A stretch of 64,000 nucleotides of DNA. Origin: Pascua guehoae. Taxonomy: Eukaryota; Basidiomycota; Tremellomycetes; Trichosporonales; Trichosporonaceae. Positions 23,788-35,757 of the stretch are shown here, piece after piece (position 1 is the first letter of the stretch; each line of letters starts with the position of its first letter). The stretch covers positions 1,672,364 through 1,736,363 of the forward strand of contig BCJX01000006.1 in NCBI GenBank assembly GCA_001600415.1. The letters run 5' to 3'. The notes below the pieces were generated by a model. That model was not told the origin of the DNA, made no database searches, and was given only the letters and a program-made list of their open reading frames with translations. Both the position numbers and the translations under genes were made by a program.

Positions 23788-25688
23788 ATGTCCGACCTCT
23801 TCTCGACACCCGCAGAACATGCTTTCGAGGACGTGGGCGCTGTCGAGTCGTCGGCCGCCGGCCCATCAAGCATGGGCGATGCCGCGGGCACGCTCTCGCT
23901 CGCTGACGCGTTTGACATTCCGGCGACGGTCAAGTTGATCCTCGATGGGGGTTACAAGACAGTGCGTACCGTAACGAGTGGGGGTGGTGCGCAGGTGGTG
24001 TGCTGCGAACGGAACCCGTATGCTATGAGAATACCACGCTTGCCCAAATGCAAGCAAGTAGCGGTCCCACTTCTGCTTGGCTCCCGTTCAATGCCGGAGT
24101 CGCTCGTCCCCTCCCTCCACCTTGTTGTTCCCTCCTGCTGACACATCAGATTGGCCTCCAGTTCCCCGACGAGCTCCTCCCTTCCTCGGTGGCAGTCTAC
24201 CGTGCACTGATGCGCGAGATTGGTCTGTCTGGTGCGCAAGCCTACGTGCTCGCGGACAGCACGTACGGCGCGTGCTGCCCCGACGTTCTGTCTTGCTTGC
24301 ACCTTCCTGCCGACCTACTTGTGCACTATGGACACGCGTGCTTGACTCCGTGAGTTCACATGCCATCTGAGTGCTGGAGCTGACACACAGTACGGATGCA
24401 CTTCCCGTGCACTACGTGTTCCCGCGTCGGAGTCTCGACCCTGCGGCGGCGGCACAGGCATTGCGCGAATCAAGCACGGAAGACCTGGAGGGCAAGAAGG
24501 GTGTCGTCCTTGTGTGGGACGTTGCGTACGACTGGCTCTCGGGTGGGTTCCATTGCCCTTCACTGTGGACACTAACGCGCCAGAGGACATTGCTCGCGCG
24601 TTCACTGCCGCTGTCGACCTCCCCATTTCATTCTCAACCATCACCCGCCCTTCGACGTTGCCGACAGCGTCCCCGACACCAGACGTCAAGGGCAAGGCGC
24701 CTGCGCTGCGACGCATCGAAGCCCCACCTGGGGTAGAGCTCGCCGACTGTGTGCTGTGGTACATTGGTGACGAGGGCCGATCCCTGCTCAACCTGCAAAT
24801 GACCCACGCATCCAATGCACTGTACGCCTACTCGCCCCTGGACGGTGCGCGCCCCGTGCACGCAGGCACATCGCGCCTCCTCGCGCGCCGCTTGTTTGCG
24901 CTGCACCAGGCGCTCGCAGCGGACGTGTTTGGGCTTGTCATCGGCAACGTGGGGCTCGCAGCGAGCCAACCGCTCGCTGCTGAGCTCCGCGAGTTGCTCA
25001 AGCGCGCACAAAAGAAGAGCTACACGCTCAGTGTGGGCAGGCTGAACCCGGCCAAGCTGGCGAATTTCGCTGAAATTGAGTGCTTTGTCCTCATCGGGTG
25101 TGCAGAGGGAGGTATTGTCGACTCCAAGGTGGGTACCGAGTCTGGACGTCCGGTGCGAGTGTGGGATCTGCCCGCTGACGTCGGCAGGACTTCTTGCGAC
25201 CCATCATTACACCATACGAGCTCACCCTCGCCATCAGCGGCGAGGCTTGGGACCCATCAAAGTGGACGCTGGACCTGGGTCAAGTCCTCGAGGCGGCGCG
25301 CGGCGAGCGTGAGGCCAAGGATGCCGAGGGCGCGGCCAACGGTAATAAGGGTGCTGAGAGCGAGGAAGAGCTCGAATTCTCCCTCGTGACAGGCACATAC
25401 CGCACGCGCCGGACCTTTGGCCACGGCCCTGGCCGCGATGCCCCGCCGCAGGCTAATGGAGACGGCAGCGTGGCCGCTGCCACCGACGACGTCAAGGACC
25501 TGACCATCCGCGACGATTTTACGCTCGCAAAGCTCGAGTCTGCTGGGAGCATGTACCTCCAAACACGCCACTTCCAGGGCCTGGAGCCAAGGTATGGCCA
25601 GGACGAGCCGTCGCTACTCGAAGAAGGACGGAGCGGGATTGCGCGCGGGTATACAGAGGAGAAGACCGAGGACAAGGCGCAGAGGTAG
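23788..25688 (+). CDS. DPH2: Diphthamide biosynthesis protein 2
   Basis: Five exons, 23788-23961, 24150-24349, 24391-24542, 24584-25128 and 25188-25688, give 523 residues in frame. The DPH1/DPH2 fold is recognised from IGLQFPDELL, the radical-SAM-like cluster region YVLADSTYGACCPD, VHYGHACLTP, PVHYVFPRRSLD, and later GRLNPAKLANF with FVLIGCAEGG, then RPIITPYELTLAI. In eukaryotes Dph1 and Dph2 form the [4Fe-4S] heterodimer that transfers the 3-amino-3-carboxypropyl group from S-adenosylmethionine to a histidine of elongation factor 2, the first step of diphthamide synthesis in the cytosol. The cysteines in GACCPD and GCAEGG are the likely cluster or structural ligands. The C-terminal 110 residues are acidic and variable. 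Distinguished from Dph1 by the LQFPDELL and ITPYE motifs. Confidence 0.93.
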
Positions 25689-26358
25689 GGTGCATCTACG
25701 CTGTGTCGCGGCCGGAGAGTAGAGAGAGAGCGCATGCATAGATTTCATACAGTATAGAGTGAAGAGGACTCGCGATAGAGCACTTGACGCTTGCTCTTGG
25801 GTAGGTTCTTTGGTTCTACAAGCCTTACCAAAAGGAAAGGGCAAAAAGAATGACCTCTCCTATCCTCGTTCCGTCGCTCACTACAAGCGCGGCCGTGCGT
25901 CGCATTATTTAGGATTTTAGCTTTGGACCTTGGCGCATATTTACGTCGGGGGCCTGTTCGACTCTGAGAATCGAACAGACGGCCGCGTTCGCGAGGTCGG
26001 GTGTCATCAAATGGTGTGTCTTGCCGGAACACCACCCACCCTTGTTGAACATTATGCATGGTCCTCTCCATATGACGAGCTGTAACGTCAGGCAGGGTGA
26101 GCGTGTTTCTGTACCCCATGCGCCCGATGTGGGGTGCTACACCGTATGGCGGCCACCGCCACGGGCCGCCGATTTGTCGATCAACATCTCTACCCTGCCA
26201 AGCCAGAAGAAGCAAACTGTCCATCTTCCGTGTGCACGGAGGGACAGGTTTGGGTGGTGTTCGTCACTGTTGTGGGGCACTCCCGAAGCACGGGCCAATG
26301 GGGCTACAACTTGTGACATGAAGGGTTGTCCTTTCAACATTGCACACATCATCGCAGG
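25689..26358. other. Intergenic with near-palindrome
   Basis: No gene is supported. At 25953-25977 a near-perfect palindrome with 8-bp arms (CTGTTCGA/TCGAACAG) surrounds a 9-nt centre. Its arms resemble the tRNA B box, but no cloverleaf can be built. Confidence 0.5.
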
Positions 26359-26881
26359 ATGCCGCCGAAGAAGAAGGCGGCCACGACCAAGACGCGCACA
26401 GCAGCCAAGGATGCTGTGAAGCGTGAGACCAAGCCAAAGAAGGAGACGAAACCTAAGAAGGAGACGAAGCCGAAGAAGGAGCCCAAGCCGAAGAAGGAAT
26501 CTCCGCCGCCCGAGCCGTCGCCCGAGCCCGAAGACGACCCAAGTATGCCTCTTTACATACGACGCTGACCTGCCAGTCCCCGACGACATGGTCCAGGAGA
26601 CACTCGTGATCGAGATGGGCGAGTACCTCTGCTACTGCCGGCTAGAGCGTGACATGGTCGACCTCGCGCTCATACGCGAGCCGTCGGCGTCCGTCGCGTC
26701 CGTCATGCGCCGCCTCGGCGAGATGGGCGACTTTACCGTTGCAGACGGCGACCAGGCGCTCCTCTTTGTCCTCGACGACCAGGTCGTTGCCAACCCCGCA
26801 CTCACGCTCGGCGAGGTCATGGCGTGGCGGGATCGAATATACCATATGACAGTGTGGGTGCGGCGCGTCGCGCAGGAGTAG
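26359..26881 (+). CDS. Small Lys/Pro-repeat protein, unknown
   Basis: Two exons, 26359-26542 and 26577-26881, encode 162 residues. Residues 1-60 are a basic tail (MPPKKKAATTKTRTAAKDA) followed by about five copies of a KPKKE(T) unit and an acidic SPEPEDDP end, resembling histone-H1-like or nuclear-targeting tails. Residues 62-162 form a compact, mostly acidic domain (VQETLVIEMGEYLCYCRLE; FTVADGDQALLFVLDD; VMAWRDRIYHMTVWVRR) that I do not recognise. The 34-nt intron is at the short end for this genome. Nuclear location is an inference from the basic tail. Confidence is in the gene model, not the function. Confidence 0.65.
26430..26500 (+). repeat. Coding repeat, KPKKE units
   Basis: A tandem 15-bp coding repeat (AAG/AAA-rich, encoding KPKKET or KPKKEP) within the first exon of the small basic protein. 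Such repeats change copy number easily between strains. Confidence 0.8.
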
Positions 26882-27172
26882 CAGCGGCGTCGATTGTCAC
26901 GTACAATATGCATCTTGCTTGCTTCCAGAATCACTGGGGTGATCAGAACGGATGTGGGGTGTTGGCTCGGAGTGGTGCGTGACTTATTCCTGCTGCTGCA
27001 CTGTTTTAACGCCATGTCCTCAAGTCTCTCCCACCCAGAGATCAGCGACAAGACATAGGTCAGGAGGGTAGTTGGTATGAAATGCAGACGCATAGATGGA
27101 TTATTATGATACACACACGTATGCGCTCGTCCTCGTCGCGCCCTGCCAGCCGATACTAATGCCGCGGGGGCA

Positions 27173-29390
27173 TTAGAAGATCCAGCTGAGCAGCTTTTGC
27201 TGCCAGGTGATGGGCTTGAACTTGACCTGGTCGTTCATCTCCATCTCGTCGAGCTCGCGGCGGCCGGTGGTAAAGTCAATGTCGCGGAGGTGGATAAAGT
27301 GAGTGCGCTTGATAATGTGCCAGCCCGACCAGCAGAGGATGAAGATGGGGATCGAAATGTAGACGGCGATAAAGCCAGCCGTGTCCCAGTTGCCCCTGAG
27401 GAAGTAGGTGAAGCCTGCGGAGCGTTAGGGACGGTCATGCTCTGGGCGGGAGGCAAACACTTACCACAGAAGATGAGGACCAGGGTGAAGAAGATGAGGC
27501 CAAGCCACGACAGGTATGGTTGGAAGGGGGCCTTGTAAGGGAGGTCGTTGCGCGAGATGCCCTGCTTCTTCATGCCGTAGTAGAAGCGGAGGTATGAGAC
27601 CAGGATGGCCCACCAGGCAAGCACACCAGTGATGGCAGAAATGTTGTACAGCCAGTTGAACGCGTCAATGGCTGCTTGTCCGCCAGTGTTGAGGTAGGCG
27701 AGCGGGCCAAAGGCGCTAGTGGCAATGATGCAGTAGATTGGGAGGCCAGACTTGGTGCAGCGGCGGAAAATGCGCGGCATCTTTCCCTCAATGGCCAGCG
27801 CGTACATGGTACGCGAGGCGGCGTAAATGTTCGAGCTGCCGGCCGACCACGCCGAGATGAGGATGACGGCGTTGATGATGGAAGGGAGTGCCTTGATGCC
27901 CGCCTTGTTGATGGCAATGACAAATGGCGACGCCGCGGCAGTCGAGTCGCCCGAGTTGAGCAGGCGGGGGTCGTTGTAGGGGACCAGGACCGAGATGACG
28001 AAAATGCCACACACGTAGAAGAAGAGGAGGCGGAAGAAGACGTTCCGAATGGCGCGAGGGACGGTACGGCGGGGGTTTTGGGCCTCACCAAGCGTGGTAG
28101 CAATGACCTCGGTACCAATAAACGAGAACGCGGCCTGCACAAAGACATTCCAGAAGGCAAGGAACTGGCCCCAGCTTCCAGGAACAAAGCTGTCACCGTT
28201 CTCGGTTGAAATGCTGGCATTGTCAGCACCAGGTCCAAGGCACGAGTGGTATGCCATGTGGTCATGAGGGGGATGTTCCCGAAATAGGTCGGGTCGGGTC
28301 CCCCTCGTTTGAAATTGGTCTTTGAAAAGGAGAGACGAGACATCCATACTCACTAGTTGAATGGGCCTGGGTTGCGCCAGTACCGGAAGCCGATGGGGTC
28401 GTGGTCGGGACCGCCACCACACATGAGGATGATACCGAGGAGAATGAGGCCGACGATGGCAACAATCTTGACAAAGCAGAACCTGCGGGTTAGCATCGGT
28501 TCAAGCACGCCTTCTCCTCTGACATTCTACTCACCAGAACTCTGTCTCGCCATAGACCCTAGCGCCGAGCCTGTGTGGTGTCAGTTTTTGCGCGAGTGGC
28601 GTTTGCCTTATCATGCCACCCAACACCGCCCACACGCACAAGTTGATAAGCCAACAGACGACCATGCAGACTGTGATGTAGACTGCTGGGTTGGTCTTGT
28701 CGTCCCAGTACGAAATAACGAGAGCGGCAGCGACGAGTTCGGCTGGGCGTGTCAGCAGGTGGCTCAAGCCGTCCCGTTTGTGGCACAAAACTCACTTGGA
28801 AGCGTAATGGCCCACGAGTACCAGTAGTTGAAGCCCACGGCGAAACCCAAACCCTCGTCGACGAAGCGCGATGCATAGTGGGTGAAACCGCCCGAAACGG
28901 GGAAGAGAGTGGCCATTTCGCCGAGTGCAACCATCATGGCGTACACCATGATGGACATGAAGATGTAACCCAACCAGACACCGACGGGACCTCCCGATGC
29001 GAGAGCAGAGCCCGAACCGATAAAGAGACCCGTTCCGATAGCGCCTCCCAATGCGATCATGGCCATGTGACGCTGCTTGAGCTGACGCTTGACGCCGCCT
29101 TGCATCTCTCCGTTCTCTGCATCTTGTCAGCTTGGTGTGGTTGGGGGGGGTTGTTTTTTGGGCGTCGGTTGTCCGTGCGGGTTGCGATCGGGTTTGCGAT
29201 CGCGACGCCACATCTGGATGTCTCCTTTTCGAGGACACTCACCGTCGAGCACGATGCCCATGTCTTCGGCACCTTCGTCGTAGCCTCCGCGCTCGGGGTC
29301 GTAGGCGGGGACGGCGTCAAACTTCTCCCGCTTGGGAGAGATGGCTGGCGCCATGTCCCCGCCGTTGAGGCTCTTTTCCTTTTCGGACAT
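27173..29390 (-). CDS. Amino-acid permease, AAT family
   Basis: A minus-strand multi-exon gene from ATG 29390 to TAA 27173, about 560 residues. Exon 1 (29390-29243) is an acidic/hydrophilic cytosolic tail; exon 2 (29116-28796) begins the permease core with [29 protein letters not shown] and [20 protein letters not shown]. Later exons give [64 protein letters not shown] and the final [16 protein letters not shown] to LLSWIF. These are hallmark segments of fungal YAT/AAT permeases such as Gap1 and Dip5: twelve membrane segments, proton-coupled uptake of amino acids at the plasma membrane. Specificity cannot be set. One donor near 28627 (GTTGGG) is non-canonical but is required for the VLGARVYGE join. 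Confidence 0.92.
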
Positions 29391-31970
29391 GTGGGTCTGT
29401 GTGTGTGTGTATGCGTGCCGGATCGGCAGACGGCGAAAGAGAGTGTGTTTGTGTGTAGTTGTGTTGGGATTGCCACCCGATAAAGAGTGTAAGTGGGGTG
29501 CGCGCTGATGACGCTGTGTAGAGAGAGTTGGGGATGAGTAAAGAGCAGTAGCGGTGATGGAGATGTGACGTTGAAAGCAAGCAAAATGAGGCAGGCACAC
29601 GACCCGACTCTCTGGTCGACGGCATACAGATCGACTCGAGGCGTGCGGGTAAGGTTTTCCTGTCTGAGGCGGCAAGGTCCGTAAGCCAGTGTGTTAAATC
29701 GGGACACCAGGCGGCCGCGCCGCGCGGCAAAGGCGGAATGCTGGTCACAGTTTCGCCTGCGGCTAAGCGAGCACCTGGTCACTTGGAGCGCTAGAATGAG
29801 ATCTCCTTCGGCGGTAGCCAGTTGCCGCTCGCATGTGTTGTAGCCAAGCGGCCGTGTACGGGCGTGCAAACATGGCTAGCGGGCGGTGGAAATGCCCCTG
29901 ACTGGCTGGCCGGATCTCGTAAAACTTGCAGAGAGCTAGTCGGATTTATGGTAAGCCCCTAGGGCTGGGTCCCTTATGTCGATCAAGGTTTGGCTGGGCG
30001 GGCTTTGTATGGCTCACCTTTGGCTACCTTTGGCGGCGTACGCGGGGTCTTGCGCTTCATGCACAGACGGTTGGAAGCGGCTATTGGTCCGTTGGGCTTC
30101 TTTTCGTCCGGCTTGTGGTCCCACATGATCCGTCCCCCAAGTATCAGGCACAGTGGCACAGCGGCATACGACGCCACTCGGAACCCTTAACAAGCGCCAT
30201 TGCTCTTTGGCTGAGAACAAGTGGTGCCCACACGACCCCAGTATCCCCTGTGGGCTGGAGTGTGTCTTTCGTTTGTCGCTCCTTATTCGTGCCTTGGCGG
30301 TTAGGTGCGGAGCGAGCGACTTTTGTCCCCTCGCGACAGCGTGGGGAACGATGGTCTCCTCGCGCTCAGAAGCGAAGCGGAAGGGTACAATCAACATGGC
30401 CGACCCCTTCGGCCCAAAAGTGGCAGTATGTGTGGGGTGAGTGAGTTATTCTTGGGCATGTGGGATGTGCTTGGGCTGGGGACACTATCCCAACTCGGCA
30501 TGCACGTCCACGCGTGCCGCTCAGTGTCGCGTGCTGACGATTAGACTTCAACCATGCCTTTGCTCATACGAGGATGCAATGCTATCTATCAGTGTTGTCC
30601 CGCATGGGCGCCAGGAATGGGTTCTTCCAACGATCCTATCGTTCCCCATCATCCCTGCAAACGCCTCGGTCATGGCCGAGATGGTTTCATGGTGTGAAAC
30701 GCATCGGGCAATGTTGACGACAGGAGACGCGAGCACGGGCCCTTTCGAACAATGTCTCGCCGATGAGATGCCACTATACGGCATGGGCCGCTTTCGATAC
30801 AGAGCTCCACGACTGCGGTTCTCTACTGAGACACTGACCTGGTAGGTACAGGTGTGAACGAACAGTTGATGTTCCGACACGACACAAACAATAGCCTCCA
30901 CGCGAGTACCTTGTTGAGTTGTTGTGATGTCAGCCGGGTTCCATTTAGCGCTGTCCGGACACTACTCACGTCGAGGGACGACGAGCTGCTTCGTCGTCAT
31001 CAATAAGCTATCAGTCGGCGTCTTGACTCATGGCCCAGATCCGTTTAGGTGATTACCAATGTTGGGACCTTGGCCCGAGAGTATTGCAGTGTCCACGGTT
31101 TCAGTCGGGCCTCCCTACGTCTGCATCTCCAGTCTGCACCACACTGCCAAATGGTGTCACTGCTCGTATTCTCGTCTGTAGCAGTAACCGTAGCTGCTGG
31201 CGACTTTGCCAGATAATTTCATCGGCTAGCTCATGGGTGTCTCAACTGCCTCCCTCGGTCAAGAGCTTGGTATTGCCAACAATGAGATGGCCGTATGGTT
31301 TGTCGGCGCATGCAGAGGGCGAGGTATAACAACATGCACGTTGTGGGCGTGCAGCTGAAGGGTTTGCGAGGCAATTGAAGCGCACCGTGCGCTTGAGGAT
31401 GGTGATGGTGATGCGTCGTCGGGAGGAGATGACGACGAGGATAGGAAACCGGGGTGGGGGAGGGGGGAAAGGGAGTCACAAGGGTGTTGAAGGAGGAGCT
31501 TCAAACTCCTCAAACCTCTGGCAATTGGGTCAAGGCTCGACCGGTGTCGATGGCCGAACAACAAGGATCAGGTGCATGGGACGACCAATTCTATTATGTA
31601 TGGAGAACGACGGCAAAGCTATGCGTCAGGTTGAGAAGGTGAGAGTGTAGTTGTACGTGTTGCAGAAGGGACTGTACTGATCAATCGAGCGGCCACGGCG
31701 AACTGTGCCATGCCTCTGGGGAGGGGCTTGTTCGATATTGAGGGATGCATGTAGCTGCAGACACGGACAAGTCCAGTCGCCTTGGTCGAGGCAGCGCCCA
31801 GTCTCAAACTTGCAGAGATAGTTGCCGAGAAGCTGACACGGTCGAGGGAGGTCCGGTATCTGTCGATCATCTGTGATTGGTCAGTGATGTCCGTGGCAGC
31901 TGCCAGACTGCTCGAAACCTACCCGAGGCCCTTCTTCCTCCGTTTGTGAAGGACTTGAGCTTGGTCCGTA
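29391..31970. other. Intergenic, no gene supported
   Basis: A GT/TG microsatellite lies just upstream of the permease start (about 29398-29412). The remaining frames (for example near 30440-30845 +, 31260-31560 -) show no recognisable domain and no convincing exon chain. This stretch marks the start of the gene-poor, decayed island that runs to about 51 kb. Confidence 0.4.
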
Positions 31971-31979
31971 TCCCCTTCA

Positions 31980-32962
31980 TTGCGTCCTGCCCCATTAGCT
32001 TTGCAGTCCGTATCTGTGTCGCTTGATACTTACCTCCAACGCCGCCTTCTTTCTATTCCTCGTATTTGAGCACCGCAATTTCTAACTCTCGCATCACCCC
32101 AGCCTCATCCCAGGACAGCTTGATGCGACCACTACTGGCCCTGCACACACTTCTCGGCAGCTTCGATAAACTTGGCGCGTGCTTCATCGAACTCCTTTCG
32201 CGGTTAGGATGGGAAGCAGGCGCAGCACACACCCCCTCACCTGGTCGATGTGTGGTGGCACTTGGCCTGTGAATATGAACCGGTGTCGCCGGGTGATGGC
32301 ACACAGGTATGCTTCACGAGCAGAGTGGTACGCCACCTCTCGTTCATGCCTCTCCCGCTCCGCCTGTCACGGATCAGCCGCTGCCATTCCGCTTCATGCC
32401 AGGTGTCACTTACCGCAAAGAGCTTCTCCTCCGGCACCCAAACTTCAGCGCGGTCTTGCACAAGGGAGAGCAGTGTGTCCAGCTTTCCCTCGTGGCGCTG
32501 GAGGTCCGCCTTGATGGCCCTCAGTTCGTCGAGGTCTTTCTGCAGAGTCGCCTGCGCCTTTTGGAGCTCTTCTTGACGTTTCTCAAGTTTGCCAAGGCGT
32601 TCGATAAGAGGAAGCAAGTCTTCAATCTGCACTCCCTTCGACGTCTTAGGCGATGGTTCGAGTGGCTTTTCGGTGTCCATTGGCTCGTCGGGGTGGGTGA
32701 ACGGGTCGAGAGCGGTTTCGACGTCCGTTGGTTGGTCCGGTTGGACAACTGGCTCGCCCAGTTGGACAGCTGGCTGGTGGGGTTCGACGGTTTCCGTCCC
32801 TCCAGCAATCCTGTCCTCCTTGTCCTTGCCAAAGCCCAACCTCGTGGAAACCTTTTTGACGAGTCTGGCCAGTGCACCCAACTTGTTCTTGTCTTTGGCT
32901 GCCTCGTCGGCAGCGGTAGTCCCGCCTCCAGCCGACATCCTCGACCTGGAACGTGCTTGCAT
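31980..32962 (-). CDS. Coiled-coil protein, unknown (island family member 1)
   Basis: The first exon, 32962-32414, is a clean 183-codon frame from ATG 32962 (a second ATG is at 32938). It encodes a basic N-terminus (ARLVKKVSTRLGFGKDKED), a Pro/Asp/Glu-rich linker with VQPDQPTDVETALDP, and a coiled coil (LIERLGKLEKRQEELQKAQ and on) closing with KLDTLLSLVQDRAEVWVPEEK. The donor GTAAGT follows. Downstream exons are less sure; pieces such as REVAYHSAREAYLCAITRR and EFDEARAKFIEAAEKCVQG can be read, then a stop or further splice. The KLDxLLSLV...WVPE tail recurs at 40.3 kb on the same strand, ahead of a USP-like fragment. Function unknown. Confidence 0.5.
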
Positions 32963-33542
32963 CCTCTGGTGAAGCGTGCCTTTGGATGGTTCAACACGGT
33001 CAGCTCTGATTCCCGCCCCCACCTATGGGGAGATAGCTCACTGTCTTTGGTAATTGCAACAATGGCCGTGGCTGGTCGGGGAGTTTCGATTAATGGGAGG
33101 GGGGAAAGGCGTGAATAAGAGGGAGATGACAAAGAGCGTTGCCAATGAACAGTTGTGCTCTTATGACAAACTCCAACTGGGCACCTCTGTCTCGCCAGCG
33201 AGGCATGGGATGATCATTCATGCCGTGGGAAGCAAGCACACTTGCCAAGACATTTTCTCCTTACACCGTCACACTCCAACATGTCCTATTTCTTCCGATT
33301 GTGCACATCAAAGACACAGGGGGTTGTGTGTGGAGAGGGCGCAGGTGATGCTGACATCAAGAAGATCACACACCCAAGACGACAAAAGCGGGGACACTGA
33401 CTTGTCGATGCCCATTCTTCCCCCTCCCTAAACGTTGAGGTAGTAGATGTAGATGCAAGGATACTGCCTCAGATACCAGACACGTCATGTACACGAGCTA
33501 ACACTCATTGCATTCTCACATCACTATACACGGAAGTGTACA
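32963..33542. other. Intergenic, no gene seen
   Basis: The short frames here carry no recognisable content. It probably holds the promoter of the coiled-coil gene ending at 32962 and the 3' flank of the next minus-strand gene. Confidence 0.45.
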
Positions 33543-34008
33543 TCATGTCCCGCCAGCCTGCTCTGCTTCCCTCTCTAGCCAGTGCTCCCGCAGGTCTTTC
33601 ATTGCGAAGTTGAGTTTAATAAGGTCCCTGGCCTGGTTGTCCGCCATCTGTTCTGTCAGTGTGTGGTACTAGTCGAGCGTCAATTGAAGCAGTGTCGTTG
33701 AACCCACCTCCATGAGGTCGGGGGGAATGGGCACAAGGGCCGCGCTAGACGCTCTGATTGCCTTCACCAGTGCACGATGCGTCTGAGAATATAAGCACAC
33801 GTACAAGAGGCGCAAAAGTTACCTTGATGATTGCCTGCAGCAGTTAGCGAAGACCCGTGGATTGCAGTGCTGCTCACTTCCCGCTCGGCCATCACCCATG
33901 CGAGGGCCGACCGTTGCTCATTGGCAAACTGGTTGTTGCCGTCGTCCGATTCGCCAACGAGGTCGATAACGGAAGGGGCCTTGGGCTCGTCCCCTTCATC
34001 CTCGGCGC
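33543..34008 (-). CDS. Helical hypothetical protein (3' part)
   Basis: Exons read on the minus strand join in one frame: an acidic piece (EDEGDEPKAPSVIDLVGESD) with ANEQRSALAWVMAERE, a very short exon (AIIK), then THRALVKAIRASSAALVPIP ending DLME, then MADNQARDLIKLNFAMKDLR through to the TGA at 33543-33545. Introns have GTGAGC, GTAACT and GTGGGT donors and CTGCAG, CTCAG and ACAG acceptors. The protein is strongly helical and the short VIDLVGESD stretch resembles a SUMO-interacting motif (hydrophobic VIDLV before acids). The 5' end is not defined; an acceptor at about 34009 implies an upstream exon. Function unknown. Confidence 0.45.
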
Positions 34009-34140
34009 TGTGGAGAGAAATAACGACAGCAGTGCAACGCCGCACTGCAAGTTACAGAGAGGACCAATGTCTTGATCAAGAGCGGTTCTGAGTTTGACGT
34101 TGACCCTCGAGTAGGTTGCCCGGGAAGCAACTGTTCGTTA

Positions 34141-34616
34141 CCATGCTCACAAAGTGAACAGGACGACGACGCAATCTTGGCCGCGTGTCGGGAGTTTGGA
34201 GGCCCAGAATTTGCCAAGATTTCGGTAGCCCAGCGCGATCTTGAGCTCTTCTGCATGGGTTCCAAGCCGCCAACAAGCCGGAAGGAGCTCAACCAATGGA
34301 AAGAGGACCTGTCCAAGGTGCGAAACGATCACCCCACCACAGTCGTCCAGTCTGACAGGTCCCAGCTCGAGTGCGATGCAGGTCATGGGAAACTGCCTGT
34401 GGTGGGATACCAGGTGAGCTGCAATCGAATCCTATTTGCCGCTGACAGTTAAAGCGTTGCATCCACGACCAAGGGTTTCCAACAGGGCCCGCCGAGACTG
34501 GACCCGATCCGTGAAGAGCCCGATCTGCCGGAGGGGGCCACGGGTCGCAAGGATCAATCGCGTCCAGGCGCATCGCACAAGCGCCCTCGGAGGATCATCT
34601 CTTCGTCGACGAATTG
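34141..34616 (+). CDS. Hypothetical protein, uncertain model
   Basis: A plus-strand frame encodes QDDDAILAACREFGGPEFAK, then ISVAQRDLELFCMGSKPPTS and WKEDLSKVRND, followed by a GTGAGC donor at about 34413 and a C-terminal exon that may end in a basic tail (HKRPRRIISSSTN) at 34616. The splice phase does not join cleanly with the last exon, and no start ATG is convincing, so this could be a decayed gene. Nothing is recognised. Confidence 0.3.
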
Positions 34617-35686
34617 ATCGTTTGCATTGGTGGGAGGTGGCGATTGCAACAGTGGGGGCCTACATACAATGTGGACTATAGGACTCGCAGCAAAAGAGAG
34701 ATGGACAATGGGATGCTGAAGCCTCCCACCGCCACCTGAATTTGCTTGGTGGTTGCGAGCACGGTTTCCAGGGTACCACCCGACATGTTCATGCTGACCA
34801 CATGGGCCTTGAAAGGAAGAGGAGGGGCACAATGTACAGAGGCCGCGGGTCTGCAGAGGGCATGGGTCTGGAGAGGATATTGGACACAGATGGCAGGCGC
34901 ACAGATCTGCTGCACAGAGGCCACAGGCTCGCTTAACCCACGTCCTCTCATGATTGCTCTGGCAGCGGGCAAAGATCTCTTTCTTAATTTGGCCGCTTAG
35001 TGACTAGTAGTCTATAGATGGATACGAGCCCGACTCAAGCGAAAAACCGAAGGTATGAGCACTCGGGCTGGCCGAGTACTATGGAAAAGAGGCCTCTGTG
35101 TTGTATTAATCTACCGATATCTTCATTGCTTGCTCGACAACGATCAGACGGGGAGCACGGCCAAACAGTGGGTGTAAAAAAAGGGTTGGGGCCAAATCGG
35201 TATCCTGAAACGAGAGCGATCGACAACAGCCACAGATGGACCGAAACTTGATGGTAGTGTTTCTTGCGCTCTGTCGACGTGATGACGTCTGGCAATGTCG
35301 GATGGGATGGCTGTGCGAACAGAAGAGGTCAGGAAGTGGAGTATCCCGTGACGACTGTCGTATTGGCACCCTTCAGCTTCGACCACTCTCACCGTCACTC
35401 GTTGCTTTCTTCAACAGCAGCCAGCACAAGGCATGGACGCTGACCAAACGCACAAGGGCTTCCAAGGTGTGTCAGATGCCGGATGTCGGTTGTCAGATGC
35501 CGGTTGTCGGATGCTGGTGGGTGGGTCCGTATCAGTATGCCCCCAGCCGGGGGGACTCTGTCAACACCAACTCTGGAGCCCACCACTCGGTGTCCGGCCA
35601 CGACCAACCCAAACTCCTCCCGAAAAGATGAGTCCGGACACCCTCCAACACGCCCAAAACGGCAGCTTGGGCTGCAAAAGAAGAGA
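34617..35686. other. Intergenic with short tandem repeat
   Basis: No gene is supported. At 35466-35516 an imperfect tandem repeat of about 14 bp (GTCAGATGCCGG type) is present. Confidence 0.45.
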
Positions 35687-35757
35687 TACATCGTAGGAGA
35701 GTCGAACTCCTGCCGCTACTATGGCAAAGTAGCATGATACCGTTTCACCAACGATGT
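35687..35757 (-). tRNA. tRNA-Gly(GCC)
   Basis: Read on the minus strand the cloverleaf is complete: acceptor ACATCGT/ACGATGT, D-arm GTGAAACGGTATCAT, anticodon stem CTACT/AGTAG with loop TTGCCAT (anticodon GCC), short variable loop CGGC, T-arm AGGAG-TTCGACT-CTCCT and discriminator A. There is no intron. A TTTT tract follows on the minus strand at 35676-35679. It lies at the edge of the USP/homing-endonuclease cluster. Confidence 0.95.
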
